Part shown: positions 8,296 through 18,200 of the stretch, in pieces | Numbering within the stretch: the first letter of the stretch is position 1 | Layout of the letters: each line of letters starts with the position of its first letter | Source of the DNA: UBA10329 sp964500205 | GTDB taxonomy: Bacteria; Bacteroidota; Bacteroidia; UBA10329 | DNA: 64,000 nucleotides | NCBI GenBank assembly: GCA_964500205.1 | Contig: CAZCNS010000016.1 | Coordinates: 19,967-83,966 of the forward strand | Direction of reading: 5' to 3' | The notes under the pieces: model-generated | What the model was told of the DNA's origin: nothing | The model's input: only the letters and a program-made list of their open reading frames with translations | Database searches by the model: none | Program-made: the position numbers and the translations under genes

Positions 8296-9280
8296 GGTGC
8301 ATCAGGCTATCTGTGAACTCTCGTAGAATGGCGGTCGACCGAGTGTCACCATTCACCATGTCGAGGTGCTGCTGTGCCGCAGCGTGGAAATGCCACATGC
8401 GCTGCTCGGCCAACTGTCTGATGCCAAGACGGTCGTAAATGGCTGTGACCGCCCGAACCTTGTCCTCGGGAAGGTCGCTGCTGTTGCCGATCCATCGATG
8501 CAATTCCTCGCTGTCGGCATGTTGGGCCGTTTCTATTGCCTTGAGCAGCAGGTAAGTCTTCTTGTCTGAGATGATGTCACCGCCTTGCTGCTTGCCGACC
8601 TTGCCTGTGTCACCGAACACATCGAGTATATCGTCCTGCAACTGGAAAGCTATGCCAGCATTGAGCCCGAAATCATAAAGATACTGCGCCTGCTCGGCCG
8701 ATGCACCGCCCACCAGCGCCCCCATCTTGAGACTGGCAGCAAGGAGCACTGCGGTCTTGAGCCTTATCATCTCCTCGTACTCCGCGATGGTGACATCATC
8801 GCGCTGCTCGAAATCCATATCAAACTGCTGTCCTTCGCAGATCTCGAGTGCGGTGGCATTGAAAACCGGAAGCAGCTTAGGCAGCACTGTAGGTTCGGTC
8901 CGTGCCAGTGCTTCGTAAGCGAGCACCATCATGGCATCTCCGGACAGAATAGCAACGTTGGGACTCCACTTACAATGCACTGTGGGCTTGCCGCGTCTCA
9001 GTGGTGCATTGTCCATGATATCATCATGCAGTAGGGTGAAGTTGTGAAATACTTCCACTGCCAAGGCGGGGCCTATTGCCGGCCTCACATCGTCCCTGAA
9101 AAGCCGGCAGCCCAGCAGCACCAGTGTAGGGCGCATGCGCTTCCCTCCGAGGGAGAACATGTAGCGCACAGGTGAGTACAGGTCAACAGGTTTCTCTGGT
9201 AGCGACCACTGCTTGAGTTCATCTTCAACAAGAGAAGAGAATTCCTTGAGCACTTGTTTCAATAGACCTTCGCCAGTCAT
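8285..9280 (-). CDS. Polyprenyl diphosphate synthase
   Basis: The 331-residue protein has both Asp-rich motifs of trans-prenyltransferases: LLHDDIMDNAPLRRGKPTVH (first DDxxD) and FQLQDDILDVFGD (second). GGKRMRPTLVLLG near residue 50 is the substrate-diphosphate binding site. These enzymes add isopentenyl diphosphate to allylic primers to make farnesyl, geranylgeranyl or longer chains for quinones and cell-wall carrier lipids. Small residues around the first motif suggest a medium chain, but product length cannot be fixed from this. It overlaps the downstream unknown gene by 11 bp and lies 26 bp after the epimerase gene, so the three may form one transcript. Confidence 0.92.
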   Translation of the reverse strand: MTGEGLLKQVLKEFSSLVEDELKQWSLPEKPVDLYSPVRYMFSLGGKRMRPTLVLLGCRLFRDDVRPAIGPALAVEVFHNFTLLHDDIMDNAPLRRGKPTVHCKWSPNVAILSGDAMMVLAYEALARTEPTVLPKLLPVFNATALEICEGQQFDMDFEQRDDVTIAEYEEMIRLKTAVLLAASLKMGALVGGASAEQAQYLYDFGLNAGIAFQLQDDILDVFGDTGKVGKQQGGDIISDKKTYLLLKAIETAQHADSEELHRWIGNSSDLPEDKVRAVTAIYDRLGIRQLAEQRMWHFHAAAQQHLDMVNGDTRSTAILREFTDSLMHREH

Positions 9281-9306
9281 CAGCCCTCAACGTTGTATGC
9301 AGCGGT

Positions 9307-10248
9307 TCAGTTCACGGTTACGAACTGACCTTTCTCGATGACAACCGCGAGGCCATCCTCGAGTGAGCGTGGCTCACGTCTTAGCAGCTCTTGCATTTTC
9401 GCGGTGTCGGGCAACCTGCGGGTCATATCACCTTCTTCCAATGCGGGAAGATAGATCAGCTTAGATGACGACCGAGTAACCTTGATGATGGTTTCTGCCA
9501 GCTCGAGTATGGTGACCTCCTTGTCTCCCCCGATGTTGACCACATCATTTACATGCAGGTCCTCGTAAAAGGCAGTGAGACAAGCATCTACATTATCATC
9601 GATGAAACAGAAGGTGCGTGTCTGCAGGCCGTCACCGTAAATGGTGATGTCCTGATTGGTGAGTGCGAGATGGAGGAAGCGCGAAATGACGAACTCCTTA
9701 CTCTGCTTCGGTCCGTACGTATTGAAGAAGCGGAAGATCGTGAACTCCAGCCCGAACTCCTTCTGATAACTGCGCAGGTAGGCCTCGCCCACATTCTTCA
9801 CTATGGCGTACGGCAGGCGGGAGTTGAGCGGAGTGGTGTGCTCATTCTGCGGAAACTCCACTGGTTCTCCGTACACTTCCGAAGAGCTGCTGTAGTACAC
9901 GCGTCTCACGCCAGTATTTTTACTGAGCTGAAGCACGTTCTCCAGACCATGCAAATCATTGAGCACCAACACTGGATGATTCAGGGTTCGCTTCACCCCT
10001 ACCACAGCCGCGTAGTGGAACACATAGTCGAAGGTGTAGGCGTAGAACACACTGCTGATGTCCTTGTAGTCATTGACATCGCATTTGATGAAGCGCAGGT
10101 TGCCATGTGGAGAATCAGGCACTTTGACCATCGACCCTGTCAGCAGATTGTCCACTATCACCACGTAATTCTCGGGATTCTGGGCCAGTTTCTCTGCTAC
10201 AGCACTACCTACGAAACCAGCACCTCCCGTCACCAGTATCTTTCTCAT
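9307..10248 (-). CDS. NAD-dependent epimerase/dehydratase (extended SDR, nucleotide-sugar)
   Basis: With the internal ATG at 10248 the 313-residue protein begins MRKILVTGGAGFVGSAVAEK, the GxxGxxG nucleotide-binding turn at its expected place; an earlier in-frame ATG at 10269 would add seven residues. The catalytic set is present: the Ser patch in YYSSSSEVYGEP and the YxxxK in LPYAIVKNVGEAY. FRFFNTYGPKQ and QTRTFCFIDDNVDA match UDP-glucuronate decarboxylase/epimerase relatives. The likely substrate is a nucleotide sugar for surface polysaccharide, and the neighbouring rmlA gene supports this. The exact reaction is unclear. A weak promoter-like TACCTTCG reads on the minus strand at 10298-10305. 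Confidence 0.88.
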   Translation of the reverse strand: MRKILVTGGAGFVGSAVAEKLAQNPENYVVIVDNLLTGSMVKVPDSPHGNLRFIKCDVNDYKDISSVFYAYTFDYVFHYAAVVGVKRTLNHPVLVLNDLHGLENVLQLSKNTGVRRVYYSSSSEVYGEPVEFPQNEHTTPLNSRLPYAIVKNVGEAYLRSYQKEFGLEFTIFRFFNTYGPKQSKEFVISRFLHLALTNQDITIYGDGLQTRTFCFIDDNVDACLTAFYEDLHVNDVVNIGGDKEVTILELAETIIKVTRSSSKLIYLPALEEGDMTRRLPDTAKMQELLRREPRSLEDGLAVVIEKGQFVTVN

Positions 10249-10344
10249 GATGTGTGGTTGTGTGTGCATTCTGCGGGAGATATGGTCAAGAGGGCTGCGA
10301 AGGTACGCGAATCACGTAAGGCGACAAATTTCATCAGTACCGTA

Positions 10345-11205
10345 TCACTTGACAAGGCGCAGCAGGTACTCCCCGTAGCCGCTCTTCTTAAGCGGTTCGG
10401 CCACGGCCCGCAGCCGATCGGCATTGATGAAACCCTGACGGAAGGCGATCTCCTCGATGCAGCCGATCTTCAGTCCCTGCCGTTCCTCAATCACTTGAAC
10501 AAACTGCCCGGCCTGCATCAGTGAGGCGAAAGTGCCCGTGTCAAGCCAAGCAGTGCCGCGGCCCAGCTGCGCCACTTTCAGGTTCCCGGCTTGGAGATAA
10601 TACTTGTTCACATCTGTGATCTCGTATTCGCCCCTTGCGCTTGGTTTAAGGTTCTTGGCGATCTGCACCACGGTGTTGTCATAGAAGTAAAGGCCCGGCA
10701 CCGCGTAGTTCGACTTGGGCTGTGCGGGTTTCTCCTCAATGGAAATAGCCTTGAAATCCTTGTCGAACTCCACCACACCGTAGCGTTCAGGGTCGGACAC
10801 GTGGTAGGCGAACACCACCCCGCCATCGGGGTCGTTGTTCTCCTTCAAAAGCTTCTCCATGCCATGACCATAAAAGATATTATCGCCCAGCACCAGGGCC
10901 ACCTTGTCGCTGCCGATGAACTCCTCGCCCAGCACGAAGGCTTGCGCCAGTCCGTTGGGCACTTTCTGCTCCACATAGCTGAACTTGCAGCCGATCTGCT
11001 CGCCAGTGCCCAGCAAACGCTCAAAGTGCGGCAGGTCGTGCGGGGTGCTGATGATGAGGATGTCGCGGATGCCCGCGAGCATGAGGATGCTAAGCGGGTA
11101 ATAGACCATAGGCTTGTCGTACACAGGCATAAGCTGCTTGCTGACGGCCAATGTGAGCGGGTGTAGACGGGTTCCCGACCCGCCTGCAAGGATGATTCCT
11201 TTCAT
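10345..11205 (-). CDS. rmlA: Glucose-1-phosphate thymidylyltransferase
   Basis: The chosen ATG at 11205 gives MKGIILAGGSGTRLHPLTLA and 286 residues, the standard RmlA length; an upstream ATG at 11259 would overlap the exporter gene and add 18 atypical residues. Diagnostic segments are SKQLMPVYDKPMVYYPLSIL, the nucleotide-sugar site VLGDNIFYGHGMEKLL, and EYEITDVNKYYL followed by GRGTAWLDTGTF. It makes dTDP-glucose from dTTP and glucose-1-phosphate, the first step to dTDP-rhamnose and related deoxysugars. No rmlB, rmlC or rmlD lies in the window. It is followed on the same strand by a nucleotide-sugar epimerase, which suggests a surface-glycan role. Confidence 0.95.
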   Translation of the reverse strand: MKGIILAGGSGTRLHPLTLAVSKQLMPVYDKPMVYYPLSILMLAGIRDILIISTPHDLPHFERLLGTGEQIGCKFSYVEQKVPNGLAQAFVLGEEFIGSDKVALVLGDNIFYGHGMEKLLKENNDPDGGVVFAYHVSDPERYGVVEFDKDFKAISIEEKPAQPKSNYAVPGLYFYDNTVVQIAKNLKPSARGEYEITDVNKYYLQAGNLKVAQLGRGTAWLDTGTFASLMQAGQFVQVIEERQGLKIGCIEEIAFRQGFINADRLRAVAEPLKKSGYGEYLLRLVK

Positions 11206-11246
11206 CTCAGAATGTGGTTTTCGGTTAAGCGTCCGACCTTGATGAA

Positions 11247-13577
11247 TCACTCCTCCCAATCATCGGTCTTGAACTCAGATGTCGTCAAAGATTTCTCAAA
11301 CGTAAGCAACAGCGCTGGAAGTATCAGCAGGTTGGAGAACATCGCCACCAGCAGCGTGATGCTCACCAATAGACCGAGTGCCTGCGTGCCACCGAACGCG
11401 CTGGCAGTGAATATCGCGAAGCCGAAGAACAGCACCACACTGGTGTAGATCATACTGACTCCGACCTCGCGCAAGGCCTTCATCACAGATTTCCTGATGC
11501 TCCAGCCTGTTAGCTCCAATTCCTGCCGGTACTTGGCGAGAAAGTGGATGGTGTCATCGACCGAGATGCCAAGCGCTATGCTGAAAACGAGGATGGTTGA
11601 TGGCTTGATGGTGATGCCGAAATAGCCCATCAGCGCGGCTGTGACGATAAGGGGGAAAAGGTTGGGTACAAGTGACACCAGCACCATGCGCCATGACCGG
11701 AACATCCGCAACATGATTAGCGCGATGATGACAATGGCTATACCAAGGCTTACGAGCAGATTCTTGACCAGATACTCGGTGCCTTTGGTGAACACGACCG
11801 AGGTGCCGGTGAGCAGCACTTCATAGCGGTCATGCGGGAAAATGGAATCGACCATAGGCCGGACCCTGTCCAGCAGTGCTGCCATATCTTCGGTGCCGAT
11901 GTCCCTCATCTGCACGCTGACACGGGTCACCTGCCTCGCACTGTCTATAAAAGTGTGAAGCAGGCCAGCACCTTCCTCCTCACCTTCTCCATAGCTGAGT
12001 ATGAAACCTCTCTCGCTGTTGTTGGGCAGGGCATATTTCGTGGTCATTCCACCATAGTAGCCCTGCTTGATGAACTTGATGACCTCGACCATACTCACCG
12101 GCCGAGCAAACTCCTCAAACACCGCCAACGAATCCTGCAATCGGTCTATCCGCCTCAGCGTGGCTGCCGACACGGCCCGGTCGGGCTTCAGGGCATCGAC
12201 CCGCAACTCGAAAGGCATCACCCCACCGAACTGGCTCTCGAACCAACGGAGGTCGGTCAGAACAGGGTTGTCGTCCGGCAGGTCATCAACCAGATTGCCG
12301 GTGGTGCGCACCTTGGTTATACCATTGATGGCGACCAAGAACATGATGGCCGTCACCCAATAGATGGCTGCCCGCTGCGACTGTACGATCTGGATGAAAC
12401 GGGTAACTATGACCCTGCTCGTCCTCCTGTCGAGGTGGCGTATGTGACGGCTCTTCGGATTTGGCAGGTAACTGAACACCACAGGGATAAGCAAAAGCGA
12501 TGCGAGGAACACCCCCATGATGCTCAAGGACGCCACAATGCCAAACTCACGCATGACCTGACTTTCCAGAATGGCGAAAGTGACGAAGCCTGATGCCGTG
12601 GTGGCATTGGTAAGCAGGGTGGCATTGCCCACCTTTCGCACCATGCGCTGCAATGCCTTGATCTTGTTGCCATGGGCACGGAACTCACTGTGGTATTTGT
12701 TGAGCAGAAAAATGCAGTTGGCAATGCCCAGCACGATAAGCACGGGAGGAATCAATCCTGTCAGCACGCTAAGCTTATAGCCCAGCAGACTGATGATGCC
12801 GAATGCCCAGACCACAGCGATGCCCACCACCAGCATGCTGAAAAAAACCACCTTGAACGAACGGAAGAACAGCAGCATGATGAGTGCCGTAACAGCCGCA
12901 GCGAGGAACATGAACATCCGCAGCTCGGTCTGCACCATCTGCGCGATAACGCTGCGGATGAACGGCAGCCCAGAGAAATGCAGCTCGGCACCCAGCCTCT
13001 GCTCAAATCCCAAAGCCAAGCTGCGCACCTTCTCTGAGAGTTCGATGCGCTTCTTGTTGTCGAGATAGTCAGGACTGATGGTCACTGCCATCACGAAGCT
13101 CATGCTATCAGGATTCCACAGTACGTGCTGATAGAACGGCAACCCCTCGAGCACCACGCGGATGCTATCCACCGTGACCTGTGAAGCAGGGCGTTCCGCA
13201 ACCACCGTAAGGAAATCGAATTTTCGCAACTCATCATTCCTGTGGATGTTCATGCATCGCGCCACCGAGATCACCTGATCGATGCCCTCCACGCCCTTCA
13301 ACTCTTGGCCCAGGTCATACCATGCGTTGAAAACGCCCATATCGAACATGTGCGGCTGATGGATGCCGATGACCATCATGGCACCATCCTCCCCAAACTG
13401 TTCCTTGAACTCCTGGTATGCCAGCAAGTCCGGGTCGTCCGCTGGCAGCAGTGACGCGAAGTCATAGCGCACCTGCACAGTGGTAGCCCGTTGCGCCATG
13501 AAAGCCGTCACCACTGCGATGAGCAGCAGAATGAACGGCCTGTTTCTAAGTATGATACGGGCAATGGTCTGCCACAT
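11247..13577 (-). CDS. MMPL/RND-superfamily exporter
   Basis: The ~776-residue membrane protein has two similar halves, each with one membrane helix, a large extracytoplasmic loop and a five- to six-helix bundle, the pattern of MMPL and sterol-sensing-domain transporters. In the first bundle GLIPPVLIVLGIANCIFLLN and in the second IALGISVDDTIHFLAKYRQE mark helix 4, with the proton-relay Asp pair clear in the second half. FASLLPADDPDLLAYQEFKE is typical of the first loop. Bacterial relatives move hydrophobic lipids such as hopanoids. Two ATGs nine bases apart could start it (13586 or 13577). It lies upstream of rmlA with a 41-bp gap. Confidence 0.88.
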   Translation of the reverse strand: MWQTIARIILRNRPFILLLIAVVTAFMAQRATTVQVRYDFASLLPADDPDLLAYQEFKEQFGEDGAMMVIGIHQPHMFDMGVFNAWYDLGQELKGVEGIDQVISVARCMNIHRNDELRKFDFLTVVAERPASQVTVDSIRVVLEGLPFYQHVLWNPDSMSFVMAVTISPDYLDNKKRIELSEKVRSLALGFEQRLGAELHFSGLPFIRSVIAQMVQTELRMFMFLAAAVTALIMLLFFRSFKVVFFSMLVVGIAVVWAFGIISLLGYKLSVLTGLIPPVLIVLGIANCIFLLNKYHSEFRAHGNKIKALQRMVRKVGNATLLTNATTASGFVTFAILESQVMREFGIVASLSIMGVFLASLLLIPVVFSYLPNPKSRHIRHLDRRTSRVIVTRFIQIVQSQRAAIYWVTAIMFLVAINGITKVRTTGNLVDDLPDDNPVLTDLRWFESQFGGVMPFELRVDALKPDRAVSAATLRRIDRLQDSLAVFEEFARPVSMVEVIKFIKQGYYGGMTTKYALPNNSERGFILSYGEGEEEGAGLLHTFIDSARQVTRVSVQMRDIGTEDMAALLDRVRPMVDSIFPHDRYEVLLTGTSVVFTKGTEYLVKNLLVSLGIAIVIIALIMLRMFRSWRMVLVSLVPNLFPLIVTAALMGYFGITIKPSTILVFSIALGISVDDTIHFLAKYRQELELTGWSIRKSVMKALREVGVSMIYTSVVLFFGFAIFTASAFGGTQALGLLVSITLLVAMFSNLLILPALLLTFEKSLTTSEFKTDDWEE

Positions 13578-13968
13578 GGCAAGCATCCCGCGCTTTGAAT
13601 GCAGGCGGGGGCCGCGAAACTAACCAATCGCAGGCAGGGGTGAAATGAAGGAATCTGAACATGTGGGGTTCCCATTTCGGAAGGTCTTGTGGGACACACG
13701 GTGCTACAACCGACCGAAGGGAGTTCACTGCTTTTCGCAGTAATCATTTCACCCCGCTGGGGTTCAATCGCGACCATGGCCATGGATGACGGAAGCACCG
13801 AAACACCTCACCCCTCCCCAAAATCCCGTTAGGCCAGTCTGCCGACAGGCAGGGATGACATGACTGCAGAAACGGACGGTGGTGATGAATGCCGTTCCAA
13901 CCCCGTTAGGGGCTCCCACCTCGGCAGGTTTTGTTGGGGAAACGGTGCTTTCCTTCAAATAGAATCTA
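13578..13968. repeat. Intergenic region with a two-copy dispersed repeat
   Basis: Two related segments, 13665-13710 and 13909-13953, share the order GGGG(T/C)TCCCA, TCGG(A/C)AGGT, TTGT(G/T)GG and CGGTGCT. Near them lie GGGG/CCCC mini-hairpins at 13751-13763 (ACCCCGCTGGGGT) and 13901-13912 (CCCCGTTAGGGG). Small open frames here have no coding character. The element resembles the CCCC-GGGG intergenic repeats seen further along in this window but is not the same sequence. Confidence 0.5.
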
Positions 13969-15273
13969 TCAGTCACCAAAATATCGGAAAGCCCTTCGGA
14001 AACCACGATTTACAGCTTCCTCCACAGTAAATGCCCGAAAATCTCCCTTGCGGTCAATCTTGGTTCTATCATATTGCTGATCGAAAGGAAGATGGTAGAT
14101 TTTTGTTTCTAATCCATATTCATCTCGATTAACGTTACACTTGATTCTTGGAAAATCCAAAAAAGGATAATTTTCGAATGCCTTAACACCAAGACGTTCA
14201 GCGAACTTCTTTGCTGTCTCTGATAGGCCAATATTCGTAACAAACACAGGCTCAACCTTGATGTCCTCATTCAAGGACATCTCATACTCTATCGTGGTGC
14301 CATAGAGTTGAGCGATGTGTTTTTCGTGAATCAGCTTTTCCTGTGCCCAATACTTGCATTGGACTACCCAGTGGCAATCAGGTTTTCTGCCTATCAGATC
14401 ACGACCCAAGTCAGAGAGTTTTTGCTCTATTCCGATATACTCAACTTCCCAACCGTGCTTTTCCATCTGATACCCGCAGGACATCTCATAGTCGCGGCCA
14501 ATTTGCCACTTGGTCTTGCGTCCTTGAACATATCTGTCCAATGCAAGCTGATTTCTTTCATTCTCACTCAGATTCTCATACTCTGATTTTGAGAGGAAAA
14601 ATCGGGTTCTATCATAATCATCTTGAAACTCCTCTAAGGTCTTCTCATTCTCCAGTTCCTTCAAGCTCTCGAAGTCATCAACGTAGTTAGATAACTCGGG
14701 GAAAGTTTGAAGCAGGAACTCATACTTGTAGAGCATCTGTCTATATCGCTCAATGTGTCCTTTCGCGTCCTGTTTGAGCTCCATTATTCTTTTCGCCTCA
14801 CCATGGGCAGGATGCGGTTTGGTTTTCAAATATGTCGCAGAGTAATTGTATTGAACAAGAAGAAAGTCTGCATACATCGAGGTGATTTTGCTTACCGACT
14901 GGTTGTCCTTGCTTTTTACCGCCTCAAATAGCTCATTCTGCTTATTGATGATTTGAGTCAGTTCAAGGACTTCCTCTTCATGCTCTGGCTGTCGAGCATC
15001 GAGAGCATCTCGCAGTTGCGCATTTTCCCGCTTCAACAGAGAAATCGTCTCACTTGTTGATCCCTCTACACTGGCTAATTCAACTCGTTGTCGTTCCAAT
15101 AGACGTGCTGCCTCTTTCTTGTACTGATTGAACTTCTTCTTGGCTGCCTCAAGATTGTACTCTAAACTTCTAATTCTGCCAAGTAACATATACTTCTGTC
15201 GGTGCAGATTTCTAATCCAAATGGCAAAAGCCAAAACCAGTAAGGCACCACCAATCAAAAGCAGATTTAACAT
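13969..15273 (-). CDS. Membrane-anchored coiled-coil protein with Mrr-like nuclease domain
   Basis: The 434-residue protein begins with one membrane helix (residues 3-20). A long Lys/Glu/Arg-rich coiled coil follows (~25-120) and a helical middle runs to ~250. Residues ~258-365 look like an Mrr-type PD-(D/E)XK domain: GRDYEMSCGYQMEKHGWEVE holds Glu263, LGRDLIGR holds Asp291, and VVQCKYW holds Gln305 and Lys307, the D...QxK core of Mrr enzymes. A basic C-terminal tail (NRGFRRAFRYF) could bind DNA. Mrr-like nucleases usually cut modified or foreign DNA. It sits alone beside dnaE with a 13-bp gap and no methylase. Restriction or defence is a reasonable inference, not proven. Confidence 0.75.
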   Translation of the reverse strand: MLNLLLIGGALLVLAFAIWIRNLHRQKYMLLGRIRSLEYNLEAAKKKFNQYKKEAARLLERQRVELASVEGSTSETISLLKRENAQLRDALDARQPEHEEEVLELTQIINKQNELFEAVKSKDNQSVSKITSMYADFLLVQYNYSATYLKTKPHPAHGEAKRIMELKQDAKGHIERYRQMLYKYEFLLQTFPELSNYVDDFESLKELENEKTLEEFQDDYDRTRFFLSKSEYENLSENERNQLALDRYVQGRKTKWQIGRDYEMSCGYQMEKHGWEVEYIGIEQKLSDLGRDLIGRKPDCHWVVQCKYWAQEKLIHEKHIAQLYGTTIEYEMSLNEDIKVEPVFVTNIGLSETAKKFAERLGVKAFENYPFLDFPRIKCNVNRDEYGLETKIYHLPFDQQYDRTKIDRKGDFRAFTVEEAVNRGFRRAFRYFGD

Positions 15274-15286
15274 CTCAAGCTACTTT

Positions 15287-18200
15287 TCACTTCAACCCCA
15301 CCTTGTACCCCATCTGCTCCTGAATGCCGTAGATCAGTTCCTGATTGGGTTTGACGGTGACGGAACGTGAGCGCAGGATGACGCGGTCGCCCTCTTGATC
15401 GGTGATGCGGAACGCCACCTTGCACGGCCCGGGGTGCGCGCTGAACAGCGTCTCCAACTCGGCCACCTGCTGTGGCAGCACGTCCGACAACGGCAGGTCT
15501 ATCGTGATGCCCTGCACCTTCTTGTCCATCAGCGAGGGGAGCAGTTCTATGCTCACGATCTTCAGTTCCTTCTCGGGCGGGCGGGCATCGTCCTTGCCGC
15601 GCCAGCGCTCCTTCCACATGGCGCGCACGTAGAGGAAGAACCCATCGCTGAAGAACTCGCGCCATTTGGTGTAATCCTCTCCGAAGAGGCGGATCTCCAA
15701 CGTGCCCTCGTGGTCCTCCAGCTCGAAGATGCCGAAGGGGTTACCGTTCTTGCTCATGCGGTGCTGCACGCCCGTGACGATGCCCGCGAACTTCCACTCC
15801 TGGGAAATGGCCTGCGCTTCGGGGGTCTGCACGTGGAGGAGGTTGGAGTTGCACCAGGTCTTGATGGCCAGTTTGTGCTCGTCCAGCGGATGGCCGCTGA
15901 TGTAAACGCCCACCACCTCACGCTCGGCCTTCAGGGCCTGGATGTTGCCCCACGGCTCACAGACGGGCGCGGTGGGTTCGGCCAACTGCACGGATGACTC
16001 GTCACCGAAGAGCGACACCTGTGCCGAGTTGATGCTCTCTTGATGGCTCTGCCCGAACTTGATGGCCTTCTCAATGAATGTGGATGTGCCATCGTTGTGG
16101 AAATACATTGCGCGGTGGCTGCCCGCGAACGAGTCGAACGCGCCCGCTACTGCAAGGCTTTCCAGCGCCTTCTTGTTGGCCGCCCGCAGGTCGATGCGCT
16201 TGCTGAGGTCGAAGATGCTGATGTAGGGGCCGTTGGCCTCACGCTCGTTGACGATGGCCTCCACCGCGCCCTCGCCCACGCCCTTCACCGCACCGAGGCC
16301 GAAACGCACCTCGCCCTTGGCATTCACCGCGAACTTGTAGCGGCTCTCGTTGATGTCTGGGCCGAGCACGGGAACGCCCATCCTGCGGCATTCGTCCATG
16401 AAGAACGTGACCTTCTTCAGGTCGTTCATGTTGTGCGTGAGCACCGAGGCCATGTATTCCGCAGGGTAGTTCGCCTTGAGGTAGCCTGTGTGGTAGGCCA
16501 CCACGCTGTAGCACGTGCTGTGGCTCTTGTTGAAGGCGTACTGCGCAAACGCCTCCCAGTCGGTCCAGATCTTCTCCAGCTTGTCCTGCGGATGGCCCTT
16601 TGCCATGGCCCGCTCGATGAACATCGGCTTCATCTTGTCCAGCTTTTCGCGGATCTTCTTGCCCATCGCCTTACGGAGGTCATCCGCCTCGCCCTTGGTG
16701 AAATCGGCCAGCTTCTGCGACAGCAGCATCACCTGCTCCTGATAGACCGTGATGCCGTAGGTCTCGGACAGGTACTCCTCCAGTTCGGGCAGGTCGTAGC
16801 TGATGGGCTCGCGGCCATGCTTCCGTGCGATGAAGTTGGGGATGTATTCCAACGGGCCGGGGCGGTAAAGCGCGTTCATGGCGATGAGATCCTCGAACGC
16901 ATCTGGCATCAGGTTGCGCAGGTGCTTCTGCATGCCTGCCGACTCGAACTGGAACGTGCCGTTGGTCATGCCCTTCTGATAGAGCTCGTAGGTCTTGGCA
17001 TCGTCCAGCGGAATGGTGTCGGGGTCGATGTCGATGCCGTGCCGCTGCTTTACGAGGATGATAGCATCCTTGATGATGGAAAGCGTTTTCAGCCCGAGGA
17101 AGTCCATTTTGAGCAGGCCCGCGCTCTCCACCACGCTATTGTCGAACTGCGTTAGGGCAAGGTCGGAGTCCTTGGCGGTGGTCACGGGCACGTGCTGCGT
17201 GATGTCGCTGGGCGTGATAATGACCCCGCAGGCATGGACGCCTGTGTTGCGCAGCGAACCCTCCAGCACGCGCGCCTGCTGAATGACCTGCGCCATCGGG
17301 TCGTTGCCCTCGGCCAGCTTTTTCAGCTCATTCACCATCTGCAACTTATCCCCGTCCCCGTTCAGCTTCTCCTTAAGCTTTTTCTCTTCGAAAGAGAAGA
17401 TCTGCGCCAGCGAAATGAAATCGGGGATGAGCTTCGCGATGCGGTCGGCATCGGGCAGCGGGAGGTTCATCACACGGGCCGTGTCGCGGATGGCCGATTT
17501 GGCCGCCATGCTGCCGTAGGTGATGATCTGCGCCACCTGATTCTTGCCGTACTTGTTCACCACCCATTCTATGACCTTGCCGCGTCCCTCATCATCAAAA
17601 TCGATGTCGATATCGGGAAGCGACACGCGGCTGGGGTTCAGGAATCTCTCGAACAGCAGATCGTACTTGATGGGGTCCACATTGGTGATACCGATACAAT
17701 AAGCCACCACGGATCCCGCTGCCGAACCACGCCCCGGCCCCACGCTCACGCCCATTTTCCGCGCCTCATCGCAGAAATCCTGCACAATGAGGAAATAGCC
17801 AGGATAGCCCGTGAAGTCAATGGTCTTCAGCTCGAAATCGAGGCGTTCCTTTATCTCTTCCGTTATCTCCCCGTACCGCTTTTTCGCCCCTTCGTAGGTC
17901 AGGTGTGTGAGGTAAGCCATCTCGCCCCGTTTGCCGCCATCATTGGCGTCCTCTGGGTCTATGAACTCCTGCGGGATGTCGAAGCGTGGCAGCAGCACGT
18001 CCTGTTTCAGCTTGAAGTTCTCCACCTTGCCCAGTATCTCGGTGATGGTGGCGAACGCCTCGGGCACCTCCGCGAAGAGCGCCTTCATCTCCTTCTGATT
18101 CTTGAAGAAGAACTGGTCGTTGGGGAACTGACGGTCGATGTATTCCAGCCCCCGCGATGGCTCGTTGATGCGCACGCCCTCCTTCACGCACTGGAGGATC

